A stretch of 64,000 nucleotides of DNA from positions 434,001 to 498,000 of the forward strand of contig OY781919.1 of NCBI GenBank assembly GCA_963677215.1, in the 5' to 3' direction. The stretch is from G963676795 sp963677215. GTDB lineage: Bacteria; Desulfobacterota; Desulfuromonadia; Desulfuromonadales; Geopsychrobacteraceae. Below, piece after piece: positions 24,831-34,273 of this stretch (position 1 is the stretch's first letter; the number at the start of each line of letters is the position of its first letter). The notes beneath the pieces were generated by a model. That model had not been told where the DNA came from, made no database searches, and worked only from the letters and a program-made list of their open reading frames with translations. The position numbers and the translations under genes are program-made.

Positions 24831-24869
24831 ACGTAAAACGCCCGACCATTCTGGTCGGGCGTTTTACGT
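24831..24869 (+). terminator. Terminator of the alanine-zipper lipoprotein gene
   Basis: A perfect 18-bp stem with a three-base loop has AAAA/TTTT in its lower part. It lies 24 bases after the stop codon. Confidence 0.8.
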
Positions 24870-25009
24870 TCCCTACATATCAAGCCGGGAACCGGCTTTG
24901 CGATTGCGCGAATTCGAGGCACACAGCGACTCGTCTGAGCGAGTAGAGAATAGCAGCCCAAAAGCTACGATGCGCGAAAGAACAACTTACGTCAGTGTTT
25001 TCAAAGAGT

Positions 25010-25200
25010 TTCTTTTTCCACCCTTTTTCTTTGCGATCAAAGAAAAAGGGTGACGTCTGCCGGTACGGGAACCGGCGGTTTTGATTTTATTTGCTGTCGA
25101 CTCCCGGAAACAATCAAGATCAAAACCTCGGGGTCGCGGCCCCGAAGCCGCCTGACTTTTTGGCCGGAGCCCCAAAAAGTCAGCAAAAATGGCTCTTTAA
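25010..25200. repeat. Intergenic cluster of hairpins
   Basis: Several inverted repeats follow one another: a perfect 13-bp stem CCCTTTTTCTTTG (25021-25033 with 25038-25050), GCCGGT/ACCGGC, GTTTTGAT/ATCAAAAC, CGGGG/CCCCG, and a 12-bp CTGACTTTTTGG/CCAAAAAGTCAG. The frames inside look like junk. Clusters of this look recur as multicopy intergenic repeats in related genomes, in my recollection. The rest of the gap (24870-25296) holds no gene I can support. A small GCTGAGC/GCTCAGC palindrome lies near 25264-25279. Confidence 0.6.
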
Positions 25201-25296
25201 TATGTCGTTTTCCAGCCTTCGTTTCTTCGTAGGTTCACACCAGCAACTGACAACGCGCCCCACGCTGAGCAAGCTCAGCTAATGGGCAGAACCGGA

Positions 25297-25319
25297 AAAA
25301 CTCAGCAATGCTGAGTTTT
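25297..25319 (-). terminator. Terminator of the hybrid histidine kinase gene
   Basis: The 11-bp arms AAAACTCAGCA and complement are followed by T residues on the minus strand (GAGTTTTTCC). It lies 28 bases after the stop of the kinase gene. Confidence 0.75.
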
Positions 25320-25347
25320 AATAAAGGCAGTTGAAACAAAGCCGAAA

Positions 25348-27915
25348 CTAATAATCCAGCCAGTCCAGCAGGATATTCCAGAGCCGCTGCGGTTTGAGAG
25401 GCTTGTCGACAAAACCGTTCATCCCCGCTGCCAGACATTCATTTTTGTCGAAGGGGGAGGTGTTGGCGGTCATGGCGATAATCGGTATCGACTTGTTGTT
25501 CAGATCATGGCGGATCTTTTCCGTAGCCGTAATACCATCCATCACCGGCATCTGCACATCGGTCAGGATCAGGTCAAACTTCCCCTCGGAGAGCCGCTGC
25601 AGGGCGATTTCACCATTTTCAGCCACGGTCACACTGATTCCGGCTTCTTCAAGCAGTGCCTGTGCCACATCCCTGTTGATCTCATTGTCCTCAACGACCA
25701 GAATCTTCGCCCCGCCGCGATCCTCGATGACATTGCACAACAGCCGGAAACTTATGTCGCTGGCTGCCCCGGACGCAGTCATGTCCAGCTGTTCCCCTTC
25801 CTGCAGGCCGACCTGGGCGGTGAACCAGAAGCGGCTGCCCTCCCCCGGATGACTTTCGACACCAACCTTGCCACCCATCAGTTCGGCCAGGCTTTTGCAG
25901 ATCGCCAGACCGAGCCCGGTTCCGCCGTAGCTGCGTGTTGACGACATGTCGAGCTGTTGAAAAGATTCAAACAGCAGCGACTGCTGGTCTTCTGCTATCC
26001 CCAAGCCGGTGTCCCGCACCTCGCCATAGAGAAGAATATTGTCGTTTGCCTGTTCCTGCACTTCGAGCTTGAGAGCAATCTCTCCCTGCTCGGTAAACTT
26101 CACTGCATTGCTGCCGTAATTGAGCAGAATCTGACCGATCCGCAGTGGATCGCCAAGCAGCTGACGCGGAACGTTGTCAGCCACATTGAGCACCAGGCGG
26201 ATATCCTTGTCGCCGATCAGTTCCCCAACCATGCTGGCAAACTGCTGGACAACTTCATCCAGGTTGAAGGGAGAGCGTTCCAGGGCCATCTTGTTCGCTT
26301 CAATCTTGGAAAAATCGAGGATATTGTTGATCAGCTGCAGAAGCAGATTGCTCGACGATTCGATTTTTTCCAGGTATTCACGCTGACGCTGCGACGGTTC
26401 GTGCTTGAGCCCAAGATGAGTCAGGCCGAAAATCGCATTCAGCGGGGTTCTGAGCTCATGGCTCACCGTTGCGATAAACTTGCTCTTGACGCTGTTGGCC
26501 TGCTCGGCGGTCTGTTTGGCCAGAACCAGAGCGTCGGCACGCATATCGAGTGCATGCTTCATACGGTTGAAGTTCCTGCTGAGCCGGTCTACCTCCCTGA
26601 TGCCAACCGGTTTCAGTGACTCCACCTCAAGGTTTTTACCGAGGTCCTGGGTCACCTGGGTCAGGGTTTCAAGGGGAGCGGAGATCGTAGCAGATAACTT
26701 GCGGGACTTGCGCATCAGATAGAGAAAGAACAGCATGTAGAACAGGGCCATGACCAGGATCGCCCCATACCCCAATCGGTTACTGAGTCTCTTCAGACTG
26801 ATCACGGGACTTAAAACCCTGTCCTTTTCGATAAAGGTCAGCAGACGCCAACCCGTCTCAGCGACCTGTTCCTGCCGAACCAGGTAATCGATCCCCAGAA
26901 AACTGTAGGTCGCCAGCCCCAGGGACTGTTCAAACTGCTCTTTGAACTGAGCCTGAGAATTTTCATCTCCCAAACCCAGCAGGTTGAACTCCTGCGGCTT
27001 CGCCACTGTCGTTTTGATATTCTCCTCATAGATATGTTCTTTGAGCTCATGTAACCCGAATAGTGACTCCAGAGCCTCCGGCATGGCCAGGATCACCCCT
27101 TCGGCATCAACCAGCATGGCGCTGGCCTGCCAGGGCATCTGCAGGTTGAGGATCTTGTCAACAAATGAACTGATGGTGACATCCAGACCGCTGACCCCTT
27201 CGAGAGTCTCATCCCGATAAATCGGTACGATCGCCGAAATCATCCACCCCTGTCCGGCCGGATCGAGGTAGGCGCCGGTCCAGACCGGGGCACGGGCCGG
27301 ATTGCGCGAAGCGTCGGCCAGGTAGTAAAAATTGAAGTCCTCCATATTGATCGATGCCCCGTATTGACCGGGGGCATCCGGCATGAAGGGATAAAGGCGG
27401 TTCATATCATCGGCGGTATTCAGGTAAGCTTGGGTGACCAGCGGGTTGTTGTCCACGATCGACTTCAGCAACGGATCGAGGACCTCGCTGCAACGCGCCT
27501 TTTTGCGTTCGGCATCACCAATATAGGTACTGCTGGCATAGTAAAGTGAGGCGCCGCCATTATCCTTAACCTTGAAATAGGCGCCATTCTCATGAGTCGC
27601 AAAAACCGGTTCAGCCTGAGGCATCACACAACCCGACACTCCGGCAAAAAACCGCTGATGATCGTCCTGCATGATCAGGGCCAGCCGGGAAATCTCATTC
27701 AGACGAATATCGATATTAGCGACTTCGCGTGCGGTGATCTCATGAATTTCATTCACTGCTTCATCAAGCAGCAGCTGTTCGTTACGAGAAGAGATATAGA
27801 GATTGACGCCAAAATAGAGCAACAGCAGCACGAGTTCGATAACAATGATCGGAATCAGCGCACTGACCAGGTAGCTGCGATAAATCAGCGAATAGATGTT
27901 GGAAGATTTGTCCAT
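25348..27915 (-). CDS. Membrane-bound hybrid sensor histidine kinase with receiver domain
   Basis: The 855-residue product has an N-terminal transmembrane helix and a periplasmic dCache-like sensor (about residues 40-350). A second helix (ILVMALFYMLFFLYLM) and a HAMP linker follow. The HisKA domain has SHELRTPLN (His near 485). The ATPase domain shows N, G1 and G2 boxes (DTGLGIA, GGTGLGLAI). The C-terminal receiver has its Asp in ILTDVQMPVMDG (near 782). The product should phosphorylate itself and relay to an unlinked Hpt or regulator; no cognate partner gene is adjacent. Confidence 0.93.
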   Translation of the reverse strand: MDKSSNIYSLIYRSYLVSALIPIIVIELVLLLLYFGVNLYISSRNEQLLLDEAVNEIHEITAREVANIDIRLNEISRLALIMQDDHQRFFAGVSGCVMPQAEPVFATHENGAYFKVKDNGGASLYYASSTYIGDAERKKARCSEVLDPLLKSIVDNNPLVTQAYLNTADDMNRLYPFMPDAPGQYGASINMEDFNFYYLADASRNPARAPVWTGAYLDPAGQGWMISAIVPIYRDETLEGVSGLDVTISSFVDKILNLQMPWQASAMLVDAEGVILAMPEALESLFGLHELKEHIYEENIKTTVAKPQEFNLLGLGDENSQAQFKEQFEQSLGLATYSFLGIDYLVRQEQVAETGWRLLTFIEKDRVLSPVISLKRLSNRLGYGAILVMALFYMLFFLYLMRKSRKLSATISAPLETLTQVTQDLGKNLEVESLKPVGIREVDRLSRNFNRMKHALDMRADALVLAKQTAEQANSVKSKFIATVSHELRTPLNAIFGLTHLGLKHEPSQRQREYLEKIESSSNLLLQLINNILDFSKIEANKMALERSPFNLDEVVQQFASMVGELIGDKDIRLVLNVADNVPRQLLGDPLRIGQILLNYGSNAVKFTEQGEIALKLEVQEQANDNILLYGEVRDTGLGIAEDQQSLLFESFQQLDMSSTRSYGGTGLGLAICKSLAELMGGKVGVESHPGEGSRFWFTAQVGLQEGEQLDMTASGAASDISFRLLCNVIEDRGGAKILVVEDNEINRDVAQALLEEAGISVTVAENGEIALQRLSEGKFDLILTDVQMPVMDGITATEKIRHDLNNKSIPIIAMTANTSPFDKNECLAAGMNGFVDKPLKPQRLWNILLDWLDY

Positions 27916-28027
27916 TCGTCTTGCGCCAACCTGTTGTCTGACAATTGGATAACATGCAAGCCAAGGATTAGTTTCTATTTATTATATTGAACATCCCCCC
28001 CCAGTCAAGTGAAGAGTCCGCCCAGGA

Positions 28028-28930
28028 TCATTCCGACACCCTCAGCGGAATTCCATGGGCGGCAGCAAGCTCCTCTTCAATCAACTTCCGGTTCAGTCTC
28101 TTCCCGGGACCTTCTGCCTGCAGCTTTGCCACCACCTGCGCAACCGACAGACCTCCTTTTCCCAGATAATCCTGATGCACCTCAATCAGAGCCCGAGTAT
28201 CTTGCCAACCGATTTTGACCGGTTGATATATCAGCCGCACCGGCATGCCGATCGTCACCCGTCCGGCCAGATCTTCAATATCGGCCGCATAAAGCCGGAT
28301 ACAGCCATGACTGACGCGGCGACCAATGCCAAAGGGATGATTGGTGCCATGGATTCCGTAGCCGGGCAGAGAAAGACCGAGCCAGTAACGCCCGAGGGGG
28401 TTCTCCTCCCCTGGCGGAACAATCACCGGCGCCTCGGGATTCTCCTGGCGCAATGCCAGTGGACGTGTCCAGGACGGATTCTCGATGATACTGCGCAACT
28501 GATAATCGCCCAGCGGACTCTCCCACCCCTCCTGGCCCAGGCCGATCGGATAGATGCGGATAAAGTAATCATCCCCCTGCTGCCAGAGCAGGAAGAGGCG
28601 ATATTCAGCCAGGTTGACCGTAATGCCTGGCTGCAATCCTTCCGGAAGCAACAGCGCATAAGGCAAGGTCAGCTGAGTCCCCGGTTCCGGGGTCCAGGGC
28701 GACACGTCCGGATTCGCCTGAACCAGCCCCTGGTAGGAGAATCCGCCACGGCGGGCGATCTCGATCAGGCTCTCTCCGATACCGACAAGATAGACCCTGT
28801 TCTCGCCGACCACCCCCCGGTAGTTGTCATGAGGCAGGCGGGCCTGAGACTCAAGGCGTGGTGACCAGGCCCAGGTAGGCGTCGTGAAAACCGAGAGGAG
28901 AAGAGTCAATAAAACTAGAGATTTCAGCAT
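28028..28930 (-). CDS. L,D-transpeptidase with LysM-like domain (YkuD/ErfK family)
   Basis: The 300-residue product begins with a signal peptide (LVLLTLLLSVFTTPTWA). A LysM-like segment (GESLIEIARRGG) follows, then a YkuD catalytic domain. The active site is HGTNHPFGIGRRVSHGCIRL, with Cys the nucleophile. It cross-links peptidoglycan or attaches lipoprotein in the periplasm. The ATG at 28930 is chosen because the signal peptide starts there; the longer frame adds 43 residues. The ribosome-binding site is weak. Confidence 0.92.
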   Translation of the reverse strand: MLKSLVLLTLLLSVFTTPTWAWSPRLESQARLPHDNYRGVVGENRVYLVGIGESLIEIARRGGFSYQGLVQANPDVSPWTPEPGTQLTLPYALLLPEGLQPGITVNLAEYRLFLLWQQGDDYFIRIYPIGLGQEGWESPLGDYQLRSIIENPSWTRPLALRQENPEAPVIVPPGEENPLGRYWLGLSLPGYGIHGTNHPFGIGRRVSHGCIRLYAADIEDLAGRVTIGMPVRLIYQPVKIGWQDTRALIEVHQDYLGKGGLSVAQVVAKLQAEGPGKRLNRKLIEEELAAAHGIPLRVSE

Positions 28931-29087
28931 AGGTTGACTGCGATCCAAAAACTGCCGCACCATGCGGGCAAAAGATTGACCTTGAGCGAAGCGATCTGCT
29001 AGATTCGACCCCGCTTCGAAGGATCCGGAGAGAGGACATCCCCCCCCTCCCGGATTCATAAACCGATCAGCAACGGAGAAAACAAAA

Positions 29088-30053
29088 ATGCGTATTCTTT
29101 CGGGTATTCAGCCATCCGGCGCCCTGCACCTTGGCAATTTTTTCGGCATGATGAAGAAGATGATCGAGCACCAGGAACAGCAGGAACTGTTCTGCTTCAT
29201 CGCCAACTACCACGCCATGACCAGCGTCATCGATGGCAAAGCACTGGCGACCGGCACCCTGGAGGCGGCGGCCAACTTCCTGGCCCTGGGCCTCGCCCCT
29301 GAGAAAAGCACCTTCTGGGTTCAGTCCGATGTTCCGGAAGTTCAGGAACTCGCCTGGGTCCTGTCCAACTTCACCCCGATGGGGCTGTTGGAACGCTGCC
29401 ACAGCTACAAGGACAAGGTCGCCCAGGGAATCAAGCCAAACCACGGCCTGTTTGCCTACCCGGTCCTGATGGCCGCAGACATTCTGCTCTTTCAGAGCGA
29501 AAGAGTGCCGGTCGGTAAAGACCAGAAACAGCACCTCGAAGTCGCCCGCGATATCGCCATCAAGTACAATAATGAATATGGTGAAGTCTTCACCCTGCCC
29601 GATCCCGAGATCGACGACAATGTCGCCACCGTTCCAGGTCTCGACGGCCGCAAGATGAGCAAAAGCTACGGCAACACCGTTGACCTGTTCCTCGACGAAA
29701 AAGCGCTGCGCAAACAGGTCATGCGCATCGTCACCGACGCGACACCGGTCGAAGAAGCCAAGGATCCGGACAACTGCAACCTGTTCCAGATCTATCGCCT
29801 GTTCCTCGACGAAGCAGGACTCGCCGAGCTGCGTCAGCGTTATCTGACCCCGGGCCTGCGCTACGGCGACGTCAAACAGGAACTGTTTGAAACAGTCCGC
29901 GACTTCTTCGCCCCTTACGCCGAAAAGCGCAATGCCCTGCTTGAAGATAAGGACCAGCTGCGCAAGATCCTCGCCGACGGCGCCGACAAGGCCCGCTACG
30001 TAGCCAACAAAACCCTGCGCAAGGTCCGCAAAAAAGGCGGCTTAGCTTATTGA
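29088..30053 (+). CDS. trpS: Tryptophanyl-tRNA synthetase
   Basis: The 321-residue product is a class I synthetase with the HIGH-like SGALHLGNFFG near residue 10 and the KMSKS loop (KMSKSYGN). It charges tRNA-Trp. It reads away from the transpeptidase gene, with a 157-bp gap between them, and has GGAG upstream of the ATG. Confidence 0.98.
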   Translation: MRILSGIQPSGALHLGNFFGMMKKMIEHQEQQELFCFIANYHAMTSVIDGKALATGTLEAAANFLALGLAPEKSTFWVQSDVPEVQELAWVLSNFTPMGLLERCHSYKDKVAQGIKPNHGLFAYPVLMAADILLFQSERVPVGKDQKQHLEVARDIAIKYNNEYGEVFTLPDPEIDDNVATVPGLDGRKMSKSYGNTVDLFLDEKALRKQVMRIVTDATPVEEAKDPDNCNLFQIYRLFLDEAGLAELRQRYLTPGLRYGDVKQELFETVRDFFAPYAEKRNALLEDKDQLRKILADGADKARYVANKTLRKVRKKGGLAY

Positions 30054-30059
30054 AGCGTT

Positions 30060-30232
30060 CGATGTTCGGAGTTCGACGTAGTAGAATTCTCCTCGAACTC
30101 CCCAGACGCCGCCAATACCAATATAGTTTTAAGATTGAAAACGAGAAATTTTTCGTTGTAGCAAGGAGATCAAGGAATGACGCGGAGGCGTACTCCAGTA
30201 CGCCGCACAAGTTATTCCGCAGCTCGACGCCG
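30060..30232. repeat. Structured intergenic repeat-like segment after trpS
   Basis: The segment contains a palindrome GGCGTACT-CC-AGTACGCC near 30186-30203 and paired motifs around 30060-30105 (GTTCGATGTTCGGAGTTCGA and TCGAACTCC). It has no coding frame. It resembles the short palindromic intergenic repeats seen in multiple copies in this bacterial order, by recollection. No second copy is present in this window. Confidence 0.4.
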
Positions 30233-30436
30233 CTACGACGGAAAAGAGCCGTTTTCAGCTAAAAACTCCGTTTCCCGGGTAAAGGTGATGAACGCCATAC
30301 CCGGGCGACGGCTTGCTTCGCGCATAGCGAAGTGAATCCCTTCAAAATCCCATCCCTGACGTGTCCAGTCATTTAGAATATCTTCAATACTCTGGTCATC
30401 GACCTGACTTGTTTCCACCACTTTATAAACCAGCAT
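30233..30436 (-). CDS. DUF4177 domain protein
   Basis: The 67-residue product matches the DUF4177 pattern: VYKVVE at the N-terminus, then an ILNDWTRQGWDFEGIHF core and AFITFTRE near the end. DUF4177 proteins are small and uncharacterised. The ATG at 30436 is chosen because the family pattern begins there. It is divergent from the DUF2835 gene with a 53-bp gap between them. Confidence 0.75.
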   Translation of the reverse strand: MLVYKVVETSQVDDQSIEDILNDWTRQGWDFEGIHFAMREASRRPGMAFITFTRETEFLAENGSFPS

Positions 30437-30489
30437 GCTATAATCAACTCCGTCGTTTCGTCCACAAATCAAACCGATCCGGAACCTCT

Positions 30490-30717
30490 ATGGCCCAGAA
30501 ACACTACAACTTCAGGCTGAACATCAGTGCCGACCAGTACCTGCGTTATTATCAGGGCGCCGCCAGCAACGTTCAGGTGCTATCGGAATGCGGCAATCGC
30601 CTGCGTTTTCCAGCCTCGCGGCTGCGCCCCTTTCTGACCAGAACCGGAATCTCCGGCCACTTCAGGATCACTATCGACGACAGGCACCGTTTTGTCGGCC
30701 TGGAAAAACTCACCTGA
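30490..30717 (+). CDS. DUF2835 domain protein
   Basis: The 75-residue product matches DUF2835 over its length: YNFRLNISADQYLRYYQG, FPASRLRPF and GISGHFRI. The family is a small uncharacterised protein of Gammaproteobacteria and related groups. The start at 30490 lies after GGAAC, a weak ribosome-binding site. The neighbour on the other strand is DUF4177. Confidence 0.8.
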   Translation: MAQKHYNFRLNISADQYLRYYQGAASNVQVLSECGNRLRFPASRLRPFLTRTGISGHFRITIDDRHRFVGLEKLT

Positions 30718-30829
30718 AAAGAAAATAGCCCCCGGCTTGAAAATACCCGAGTAATAAGGTAAAGTTTACATATGGCAACAAACTTTGGCGTGCTGACTTA
30801 TCCCTCCTGGTCGGCGCGCCGTTTTTTGT

Positions 30830-32071
30830 TCAGCTCTTCATATCTCTCTGCAGCTCAGTGACCCGTTCAAGCAGTGCCGGATGGGAAAAGTAGAAGGCGA
30901 CATAAAGTGGATGCGGAAACAGGTTGCTCAGGTTTTCTCTGGCCAGCTTGACCAGCCCGCTGGCCAGGGTCTGGCCATGACCGATGAGACCGATGGCAAA
31001 ATTATCGGCCTGGCGCTCCTGACGCCTGGACAACCAGCTGCTGACCGGCTTCCAGAAAAACCCGATCTGCATTTCCAGCCAGATCAGCAAAAGCAGCTGG
31101 CCTGCAAACGACAGCTGTTCGAGACCGAACCAGCCCGGCAGAATCTGCTGTCGCAACAACCAGAAGGCGAGCAGGCAGCAGCCGAGAATCACCAGCTGGC
31201 TTTTGACCAGGTGTTTCCACAGATGGCCACAGCGCCAGTGCCCCAGCTCATGAGCCAGCACTGCCAGGATTTCCCGGTCATCAAGCTGCTCCAGCAGGGT
31301 ATCGAAGAGCACCACCCGTTTAACCTTACCAATCCCGGTGAAATAGGCATTGCTATGCCCGCTCCGTTTCGAAGCGTCAACCTGCAGGACCTGACCGGCC
31401 TCGATGCCGACCCTCTGCAGAAGAGCCCTGACCTCATGATCCAGGGACTCCTTGGTCAACGGCGAAAACTTGTAAAAGAGCGGCTCAATCAGATAGGGGG
31501 AAAGATAGATCAGAAACAGCGAAACAAGAGCCCAGAGCAGCCAGACCCACAGCCACCAGCTATTCGGCAGCAAGGCGACCAGCAACAGGCCACCGCCGCA
31601 CAGAACCAGGAACACCGGGACACCGACCAGTAGCCCCTTGACCAGATCAAGGCACCAGAGCTTGAAGCTCATCCGGTTGAAACCGAAACGCTCTTCGAGG
31701 ACGAAGTTGCGATAGAGGGAAAAAGGCAGCCCGAGCAGCCCCTGAGCCAGCAGCAAAACAGCAAAAAAGCAGAGACTGGAGAGCACAAACGAATCGCTCC
31801 GCATGCCGATCAGGCGGTCGTACCAGGGCAGAACTCCGCCGAACAGAAAAACCAGGGTGATGATAACGCCAAACGCCTCTTCAACAAAGCCAAGCTTGTC
31901 TCCAGCCAGTGAATATTCGTCACTCCTGTTCATTCTTTCCTGATCAATCTGTTCTTTGAACAGGGCAGGAAGTTCGTGTTTATTGTTCTGACGGTGTCTG
32001 AGGTTCACCCAGTCCAAACCGAAGCGCAAGACCACGATCAGCAGATAGAAACAGAGCAGTCCGATCTTCAC
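30830..32071 (-). CDS. M48-family membrane zinc metalloprotease (Ste24/CAAX protease-like)
   Basis: The 413-residue product has several hydrophobic helices and the zinc motif HELGHWRCGHL, with a distal Glu-containing helix (ERQADNFAI) that supplies the third ligand. It belongs to the Ste24-type M48 group and should cleave membrane-associated substrates. The GTG start at 32071 overlaps the TGA of the U32 gene (GTGA), so they are translationally coupled. GGAGG precedes it. Confidence 0.9.
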   Translation of the reverse strand: MKIGLLCFYLLIVVLRFGLDWVNLRHRQNNKHELPALFKEQIDQERMNRSDEYSLAGDKLGFVEEAFGVIITLVFLFGGVLPWYDRLIGMRSDSFVLSSLCFFAVLLLAQGLLGLPFSLYRNFVLEERFGFNRMSFKLWCLDLVKGLLVGVPVFLVLCGGGLLLVALLPNSWWLWVWLLWALVSLFLIYLSPYLIEPLFYKFSPLTKESLDHEVRALLQRVGIEAGQVLQVDASKRSGHSNAYFTGIGKVKRVVLFDTLLEQLDDREILAVLAHELGHWRCGHLWKHLVKSQLVILGCCLLAFWLLRQQILPGWFGLEQLSFAGQLLLLIWLEMQIGFFWKPVSSWLSRRQERQADNFAIGLIGHGQTLASGLVKLARENLSNLFPHPLYVAFYFSHPALLERVTELQRDMKS

Positions 32072-33297
32072 GCACCTCCCTCCGGCCGCTTTCTCCGCAA
32101 CAGGTCTCCTGCGCAAGCCCAGCTTGGCAGGTCGAGCAAGAGCTGGGAGTTGGGCTGCCCGGCGGAAAGCAGCTCCCCCTTCAGAGAGCGGATTTCGTTG
32201 ACAGTGAATTTTTCCTGGCGCATGCCTGGCCCGATCAGCTCCAGTTCATCACCGAGCAGAAAGCGGTTGCGTCCTTCCACCCAGAGCCCGGCCTCCCCGT
32301 TACGGACAAAGCCGACAAAATCATGGGTCCGGATATAATGCGTGTCCGCGGCGTGGATCTTGGCGTCGTCCATGCCGAAGAGAAAACCGGTATCGTAGGG
32401 GCGGTGGCTAACCTTTTCCAGCTCTTCACGCCAGAGAGGGTCATGATCCTGCGGATCGGCATACAGACGATCGATGGCATCGCGATAGACCCTGGCCACC
32501 GTGGCAACATAATAGAGACTCTTCATGCGCCCTTCAATCTTGAAACTGTCAACCCCGGCCGCCATCAGTTCGGCAAGCTGGTCGATCAGGCAGAGATCGC
32601 GACTGTTCATGATGTAGCTACCGCGGCTGTCCTCTTCAATGGAAAAACTCTCCAGAGGTCGAGTCTGCTCGACAAGGGAATAGTTCCAGCGACAGGGCTG
32701 GGCGCAATCTCCCCGGTTAGCACTGCGCTGCAGCAGCGCAGCCGAAAGCAGGCAGCGTCCCGAATGCGCCACGCACATCGCGCCGTGGACAAAACATTCC
32801 AGCTCAAGTTGGGTAGCGCCAGCAAAGGCGCGGATATCATCAAGGGTCAGTTCCCGGGCCAGGTTGATCCGGCTGACCCCGTTCAGACGCCAGAATTCAG
32901 CCGCCCGCGGATTGCAGTTGTTGCTCTGGGTCGAAAGATGAACAGGTCGTTGCGGATCGACCATGCGGATCGTCGCCAGGGCTCCCGGATCGGCGACGAT
33001 GTAGGCATCGAGATCGATCGGCTGGAGTACTTCGAGCAGATTTTCCAGCGCGCCGAATTCATCCGGCCTCAAAGAGGCGTTGAGGGTCAGGTAGAGCTGC
33101 ACCCCGGCATTGCGGGTCAGCTCACGGGCCTGACGCAAGTCTTCGATGCTGAAATTTCCGGCATGGGCCCGCAGCCCAAAATCTTCGGTTCCCAGGTAGA
33201 CGGCATCGGCGCCAAAGCGCACTGCGGTCTTGAGTTTTTCCATATCCCCGGCCGGCACCAGCAGTTCCGGCTTGCTAACGTTATTTTTACGACTCAT
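32068..33297 (-). CDS. U32-family protein (TrhP/YegQ-like tRNA or rRNA hydroxylation factor)
   Basis: The 409-residue product starts at the ATG at 33297, where the domain begins (KPELLVPAGDMEKLK). It shows the U32 signature (ECFVHGAMCVAHSGRC) and further cysteines (GDCAQPC). Related proteins are now known as RNA hydroxylation factors rather than peptidases. The C-terminal region with FTVNEIRSLKGE fits the TrhP group, but I hold this loosely. The frame upstream of 33297 is AT-rich and non-coding in character. Confidence 0.85.
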   Translation of the reverse strand: MSRKNNVSKPELLVPAGDMEKLKTAVRFGADAVYLGTEDFGLRAHAGNFSIEDLRQARELTRNAGVQLYLTLNASLRPDEFGALENLLEVLQPIDLDAYIVADPGALATIRMVDPQRPVHLSTQSNNCNPRAAEFWRLNGVSRINLARELTLDDIRAFAGATQLELECFVHGAMCVAHSGRCLLSAALLQRSANRGDCAQPCRWNYSLVEQTRPLESFSIEEDSRGSYIMNSRDLCLIDQLAELMAAGVDSFKIEGRMKSLYYVATVARVYRDAIDRLYADPQDHDPLWREELEKVSHRPYDTGFLFGMDDAKIHAADTHYIRTHDFVGFVRNGEAGLWVEGRNRFLLGDELELIGPGMRQEKFTVNEIRSLKGELLSAGQPNSQLLLDLPSWACAGDLLRRKRPEGGA

Positions 33298-33509
33298 CGA
33301 ATCCCATCTGTCCTGTATAAGTAAAAAAATGAGGATACCACAGATTCTATCCTGTGCGGCAATAACAGATTCTGCCAACTCCCCCTGGCAATAGCACGAA
33401 TTCACAATCAATGACGAAGAATATGATTCTATATTCGATAAAACAGGGTAAACTCCATGAGGATCTTCGGAATAGCTCCTAACATTTGGAACTTTCTCAT
33501 TTTTGCAAC

Positions 33510-33536
33510 TTGACAACTTGTTAAGAAAACTATAAT
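33510..33536 (+). promoter_or_regulatory. Likely sigma-70 promoter of the CpoB-like/LysM gene pair
   Basis: The boxes are TTGACA (33510-33515) and TATAAT (33531-33536), both consensus, with a short 15-bp spacer. They lie about 46 bases before the ATG at 33583. AACTTG is repeated just around the -35 box. Confidence 0.55.
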
Positions 33537-33582
33537 TTTTTAACTTGATATGCATTTTTTTCGCATGGACTAAATAAAAACT

Positions 33583-34245
33583 ATGAAACCACATCACTTT
33601 GCGATACTGAAAAGCGCACCGATCCTGCTTCTGGCAGCCATTTTCATCAGCTCCTGCGCTCAGCCGACAAGCATGACCATGGCGCCATCAACCGCCCTGA
33701 AATCACAGCTCGATAGCATCAAAGAACAGCAGCAGATCCAGGCGGCCCAGCTGCGTGATCTGCAACAGCAGCTGATCCTTCTGCAACAGGGCAGGCCTCA
33801 GTCCGCCATGCCAGAAGCAGCCGGCAATAGCCCGCAAACAGAGGCACCGGCAGTTATGCTACCTCTGGCCACAGATTCTGCAGCTCTCTACCTAAGCGCC
33901 TTTTCCGATCTCGCCTCAGGCAAGGTCGAAGCTGCCGAAACCGGTTTTACCGATTTTCTGACCTCAAATCCTGATCACCAGTATGCAGCCAATGCTCGCT
34001 ACTGGCTGGCCAATGCCCAGATCGCCCTGGGCAAAACCGAAGCTGCCATCAACAACCTGAAACAGATCATCGATGACCCGGCGGCCTCCAACAAAGCCCC
34101 GGCAGCCCTGATGCAACTGGCTCAGGTTTATCGTCAGCGGGGTTATAACCTGCAGGCTGATCAACTGCTAAAACAGCTCGCCAGCCAGTATCCGGACAGC
34201 CAGGAAGCGCAGCACCTGAATCGCAGCAACAGCATGATGAATTGA
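33583..34245 (+). CDS. CpoB/YbgF-like TPR lipoprotein
   Basis: The 220-residue product has a signal peptide with lipobox ISSC (Cys near 25). A Gln/Leu-rich coiled coil (IKEQQQIQAAQLRDLQQQL) and three TPR-like repeats (about residues 105-215, YWLANAQIALG) follow. This is the CpoB/YbgF layout except that it is lipidated instead of soluble. CpoB links the Tol-Pal system with peptidoglycan synthesis in the periplasm. tolQRAB-pal genes are not in the window. Confidence 0.85.
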   Translation: MKPHHFAILKSAPILLLAAIFISSCAQPTSMTMAPSTALKSQLDSIKEQQQIQAAQLRDLQQQLILLQQGRPQSAMPEAAGNSPQTEAPAVMLPLATDSAALYLSAFSDLASGKVEAAETGFTDFLTSNPDHQYAANARYWLANAQIALGKTEAAINNLKQIIDDPAASNKAPAALMQLAQVYRQRGYNLQADQLLKQLASQYPDSQEAQHLNRSNSMMN

Positions 34246-34273
34246 TGCTTTTCCACGTTTTGAGAGGGCTCAC

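Noticed and set aside
24987..25175. Open frames in the hairpin cluster
   Set aside because: Products are basic low-complexity peptides made from repeat sequence; no ribosome-binding sites are visible.
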